Shown here: in pieces, positions 61,651 to 64,000 of the stretch
Position numbering within the stretch: position 1 is the first letter of the stretch
Layout of the letters: every line of letters starts with the position of its first letter
Origin: Vibrio crassostreae
Lineage (GTDB): Bacteria > Pseudomonadota > Gammaproteobacteria > Enterobacterales > Vibrionaceae
Length of the DNA stretch: 64,000 nt
Assembly: GCF_024347415.1 (NCBI RefSeq)
Contig: NZ_AP025477.1
Coordinates: 1,736,001-1,800,000, forward strand
Reading direction: 5' to 3'
Made by a program: the position numbers and the translations under genes
Notes under the pieces: model-generated
What the model saw: only the letters and a program-made list of their open reading frames with translations
Databases searched by the model: none
Told to the model about the DNA's origin: nothing

Positions 61651-64000
61651 ATGAACTTCTTAGCATACTTCGCGAATCGTCAGTTTTTGGCCCGTATCAT
61701 CACAGTCATGGTGTTGCTAACGGGCGCTATGTCGTTAATGCAGCTCAATTTACAAGAGTACCCAGATGTTGCGATGGACACGGCGGAAATTGAAACCAGT
61801 TATCCCGGTGCAACAGCTCAAGACATTGAACTGAACATCACCAATCCTATAGAGAAAGAACTTCGCTCTGTGGATGGCATTGCCTACTTTTCGTCTGAAT
61901 CTTCAGAAGGGCGTTCTTTTATCGAGGTTGAGTATTTGCCCGGTGAAGATGCTGCGGTGATCTTACGAGATATACAGCAAGCGGTAGACCGAGTCGGGAA
62001 CCTGCCGAAAGACATTGATTCGCCGCCAGTTGTGACTCAGCAGAAAACCTCTTCTTTGGATGTGTATCACTTTGGTGTGAGCCTATCAGAAAGCAACACC
62101 GATCCCGCTTCATTGCAGCACTACGCGTATCAGTTAGAAAAGAGAATCAACAACCTTGGTGGCGTAGGTTCTATCAAGCTTTCTGGTTTTAATGAGCGAG
62201 AGTTTTGGGTTGAAGTAGACCCTGAAAAAGCACGCCGTTACCAAGTCGCCTTTGATGATATCAGCACCGCGATCGAGCAGCACAACCTGTCGCAGTCGGG
62301 CGGATTTGTTGAATCATGGAGCCAAGAGCAGAAGATCGTCACCATGACTAAAGTGGCGTCGGTCGATGATGTGTCTAACATCGTGATTAAGGCGCTGGAT
62401 TCTGGTCAAGTCGTTCGCGTGTCTGATGTAGCGAACGTTATCGATACTTTCGCGCGAGCAACAGAAGATCCGGTGATGAGCGGTAAGCCTGCGGTGATTT
62501 TCTCTATCACAAACAGTGGTAGTGCCGATGTAACTGCTACTATCGACAGTATCAAGGCTCTGTTAGACCAAGAAAGCGAACGCACTGGCGGAAAATTCAT
62601 CTTCCAAACAAGTCTAGATCTTGGTAAAGACATGGGCGAGAAGTTCTCTATCGTGGCAACCAACGGTGCGATAGGTTTAGTGCTGGTTCTACTGATCTTG
62701 AGCATGATCCTACAACGTCGTGTCGCTTTCTGGGTGTCGGTTTCTATTCCGTTTTGTGTGTTTGGTGTGATGATCGTTTTGCCTATTATGGGGCTTAATT
62801 TAGACAGCATCACGTTGGCTGCACTGCTGTTGGTGATAGGCATTATCGTCGACGATTCAGTGATCATTGCCGAAAGTATTTTCCAAGAAAAGGAAGCGGG
62901 TAAAAAGGGTGTTGATGCTGCGGTATCTGGAACGCTAAAGGTGATTAAGCCGTTGATGGCGAGCCTAGTGACCACTGCCTTAGTGTTTATCCCAATGATG
63001 TTTATTCCTGGCACCATGGGCAAGGCGGTTGCGGTGATTCCGATTACCGTTATTGCAGCACTTGTGTTCTCATTCATTGAATGTACTCTCACGCTGCCTG
63101 CACACTTAGCCTCTGCGAAAGAGAGCAGCTCAAAGGCGCAAAAAAAGGATCGATTTGAATGGATAGCGAACCACTACCTTTCGCTGCTCAATCTCGCTCT
63201 GAACTATAAGAAGTCAGTGATTGCATTGGCGTTAGTTGGATTCGCCATTTCTGGTTTTTTAGTCTCTTCGTTGAAAGTGGATATCTTCCCGACAGAAGCG
63301 GGAAAATACATTGAGGTGTATACCGAAGTTAAGGCTGGCACTCCGCTAAGCAAGGTGCGAGAAGCCCATCAGTCGATAGAGCAAGCGATTGAATCCCTGC
63401 CAGAAACGGAACTGGTCAGCTACGAATTGGTTTATTCATCACCAGTATCACAGGGCACTATTAACCTGACGAACTTTGATCAGCGTAGCCGTTCAGCTGA
63501 GCAGATCATTGCATCACTGAATGAAGAGCTAGCGCAGTTGTCAGGTGACATGTTCATCAAGTTCTCAATTGATGCTGGTGGTCCGCCTCCCGGTGAGCCT
63601 GTTGAGGTTCGAGTGCTTGGTGGAACAGAGAGTGAACGCAACCAAACCGTTGAGCTAGTGATGGCTTGGCTCGAAGATTACCAAGGCGTGACCAGCATCA
63701 ACCACAGTGAGGCACTGAAAGATCCTCAACTAAATATTGTTCCTCAATATCACTGGTTGGCGAAATACAATTTGACGGTGAGTGATTTATCGAATGCGCT
63801 GCGTGTAGGATTTGATGGTAACAGCGTGACATCCACGTGGCTCGGGGATCAAGAAGTTGATATTCGAGTGGTATTGGACGAGCAATTTCGTGACCTTGAA
63901 AAGTTGAAGACCACTAAAATCTACACGGCCGATGGACAGCAAGTACCGTTGAGTCGCTTGGCTATGGTTGAGCAGATAGAAATCCCGCGACTCATCAAGC
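61651..64000 (+). CDS. RND efflux pump inner-membrane subunit (AcrB type), partial at the window edge
   Basis: An open frame from ATG at 61651 to the window end, 783 codons of an expected 1000-1040. The first helix region is 'LARIITVMVLLTGAMSLMQL', followed by the porter domain ('EIETSYPGATAQDIELNITN'). The helix-4 proton-relay pair is in 'IGIIVDDSVIIAESIF', as Asp407/Asp408 in AcrB. 'PLMASLVTTALVFIPMMFIP' and 'FSFIECTLTLPAHLAS' follow the family. Its type fits multidrug or small-molecule RND pumps of the HAE-1/HAE-2-like group. It is coupled to the adaptor gene, and no outer-membrane channel gene has been seen before it. Confidence 0.94.
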   Translation, partial: MNFLAYFANRQFLARIITVMVLLTGAMSLMQLNLQEYPDVAMDTAEIETSYPGATAQDIELNITNPIEKELRSVDGIAYFSSESSEGRSFIEVEYLPGEDAAVILRDIQQAVDRVGNLPKDIDSPPVVTQQKTSSLDVYHFGVSLSESNTDPASLQHYAYQLEKRINNLGGVGSIKLSGFNEREFWVEVDPEKARRYQVAFDDISTAIEQHNLSQSGGFVESWSQEQKIVTMTKVASVDDVSNIVIKALDSGQVVRVSDVANVIDTFARATEDPVMSGKPAVIFSITNSGSADVTATIDSIKALLDQESERTGGKFIFQTSLDLGKDMGEKFSIVATNGAIGLVLVLLILSMILQRRVAFWVSVSIPFCVFGVMIVLPIMGLNLDSITLAALLLVIGIIVDDSVIIAESIFQEKEAGKKGVDAAVSGTLKVIKPLMASLVTTALVFIPMMFIPGTMGKAVAVIPITVIAALVFSFIECTLTLPAHLASAKESSSKAQKKDRFEWIANHYLSLLNLALNYKKSVIALALVGFAISGFLVSSLKVDIFPTEAGKYIEVYTEVKAGTPLSKVREAHQSIEQAIESLPETELVSYELVYSSPVSQGTINLTNFDQRSRSAEQIIASLNEELAQLSGDMFIKFSIDAGGPPPGEPVEVRVLGGTESERNQTVELVMAWLEDYQGVTSINHSEALKDPQLNIVPQYHWLAKYNLTVSDLSNALRVGFDGNSVTSTWLGDQEVDIRVVLDEQFRDLEKLKTTKIYTADGQQVPLSRLAMVEQIEIPRLIK

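Noticed and set aside
62406..63092. A 228-codon open frame on the minus strand
   Set aside because: It lies entirely opposite the well-supported RND pump gene and has no ribosome binding site or family features; its openness follows from the codon pattern of the plus-strand gene.
1..64000. CRISPR arrays, tRNA or rRNA genes, integron attachment sites, defence islands
   Set aside because: No regularly spaced repeats, tRNA-like cloverleafs, rRNA blocks, attC-like arrays or defence gene families were seen while reading either strand.

Overview
The window looks like part of a Vibrionaceae genome, probably a Vibrio of the Splendidus clade. This rests on moderate GC, Vibrio-type gene content and the close protein resemblance of many genes to Vibrio families. 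The mix of catabolic and accessory functions, with no ribosomal, tRNA or replication genes, suggests the second chromosome, but that is inference. No rRNA, tRNA, CRISPR array or intact insertion sequence was seen.

Layout. (a) 1-3.5 kb: a DUF5666 lipoprotein facing a two-component system. (b) 3.5-7.6 kb: YdcH, the tRNA hydroxylase TrhO, a PLP aminotransferase, and a divergent AraC/GyrI-like regulator with a small partner gene. (c) 7.7-15.2 kb: lactate utilisation (lldP, lldD, a large FeS/FAD D-lactate dehydrogenase, divergent LysR), with a short MITE-like element between lldD and dld. (d) 15.3-32.2 kb: a remnant of a prolyl oligopeptidase, then a beta-glycoside utilisation locus. It holds a LamB-like porin, a LacI regulator, a sugar ABC transporter, a GH1 beta-glucosidase, its ATPase, a GH94 phosphorylase, an aldose epimerase, a GH116-like glycosidase and a second LacI. 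(e) 32.3-37.1 kb: an orphan YejF-type double ATPase with a small helical protein behind a good Fur-box match, then a Lon-like protease. (f) 37.2-50 kb: PilZ protein, GNAT, a kinase-like protein and MFS pair, two EamA exporters, several LysR/MarR regulators, a DUF1254/DUF1214 protein, a decayed outer-membrane protein gene and DoxX. (g) 50.1-58.6 kb: glyoxylate assimilation (GlcG-like protein, malate synthase, glyoxylate carboligase, hydroxypyruvate isomerase, tartronate semialdehyde reductase, glycerate kinase, TetR). (h) 58.6-64 kb: a second two-component system divergent from an RND efflux pump that runs off the end.

How the parts work together. The lactate genes feed both lactate isomers to pyruvate. 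The glycoside locus appears to import beta-linked oligosaccharides and split them in the cytoplasm by hydrolysis (GH1, GH116) and phosphorolysis (GH94). Its control region combines two LacI-type operators with a CRP-like site. The glyoxylate genes offer two exits for glyoxylate: condensation with acetyl-CoA to malate, or carboligation and reduction to glycerate and phosphoglycerate. Matching TTGTATACAA palindromes lie between the two divergent arms. Both two-component systems carry about 11-bp direct repeats directly upstream of the regulator gene, as expected for OmpR-type autoregulation.

For the hunt, the most notable items are the Fur-box-preceded orphan YejF operon, the unusual GH1/GH94/GH116 combination, a possible 23-residue membrane peptide gene, two gene remnants not visible as full ORFs, and several strong operator-like repeats. 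I did not find a clearly new defence or mobile system.
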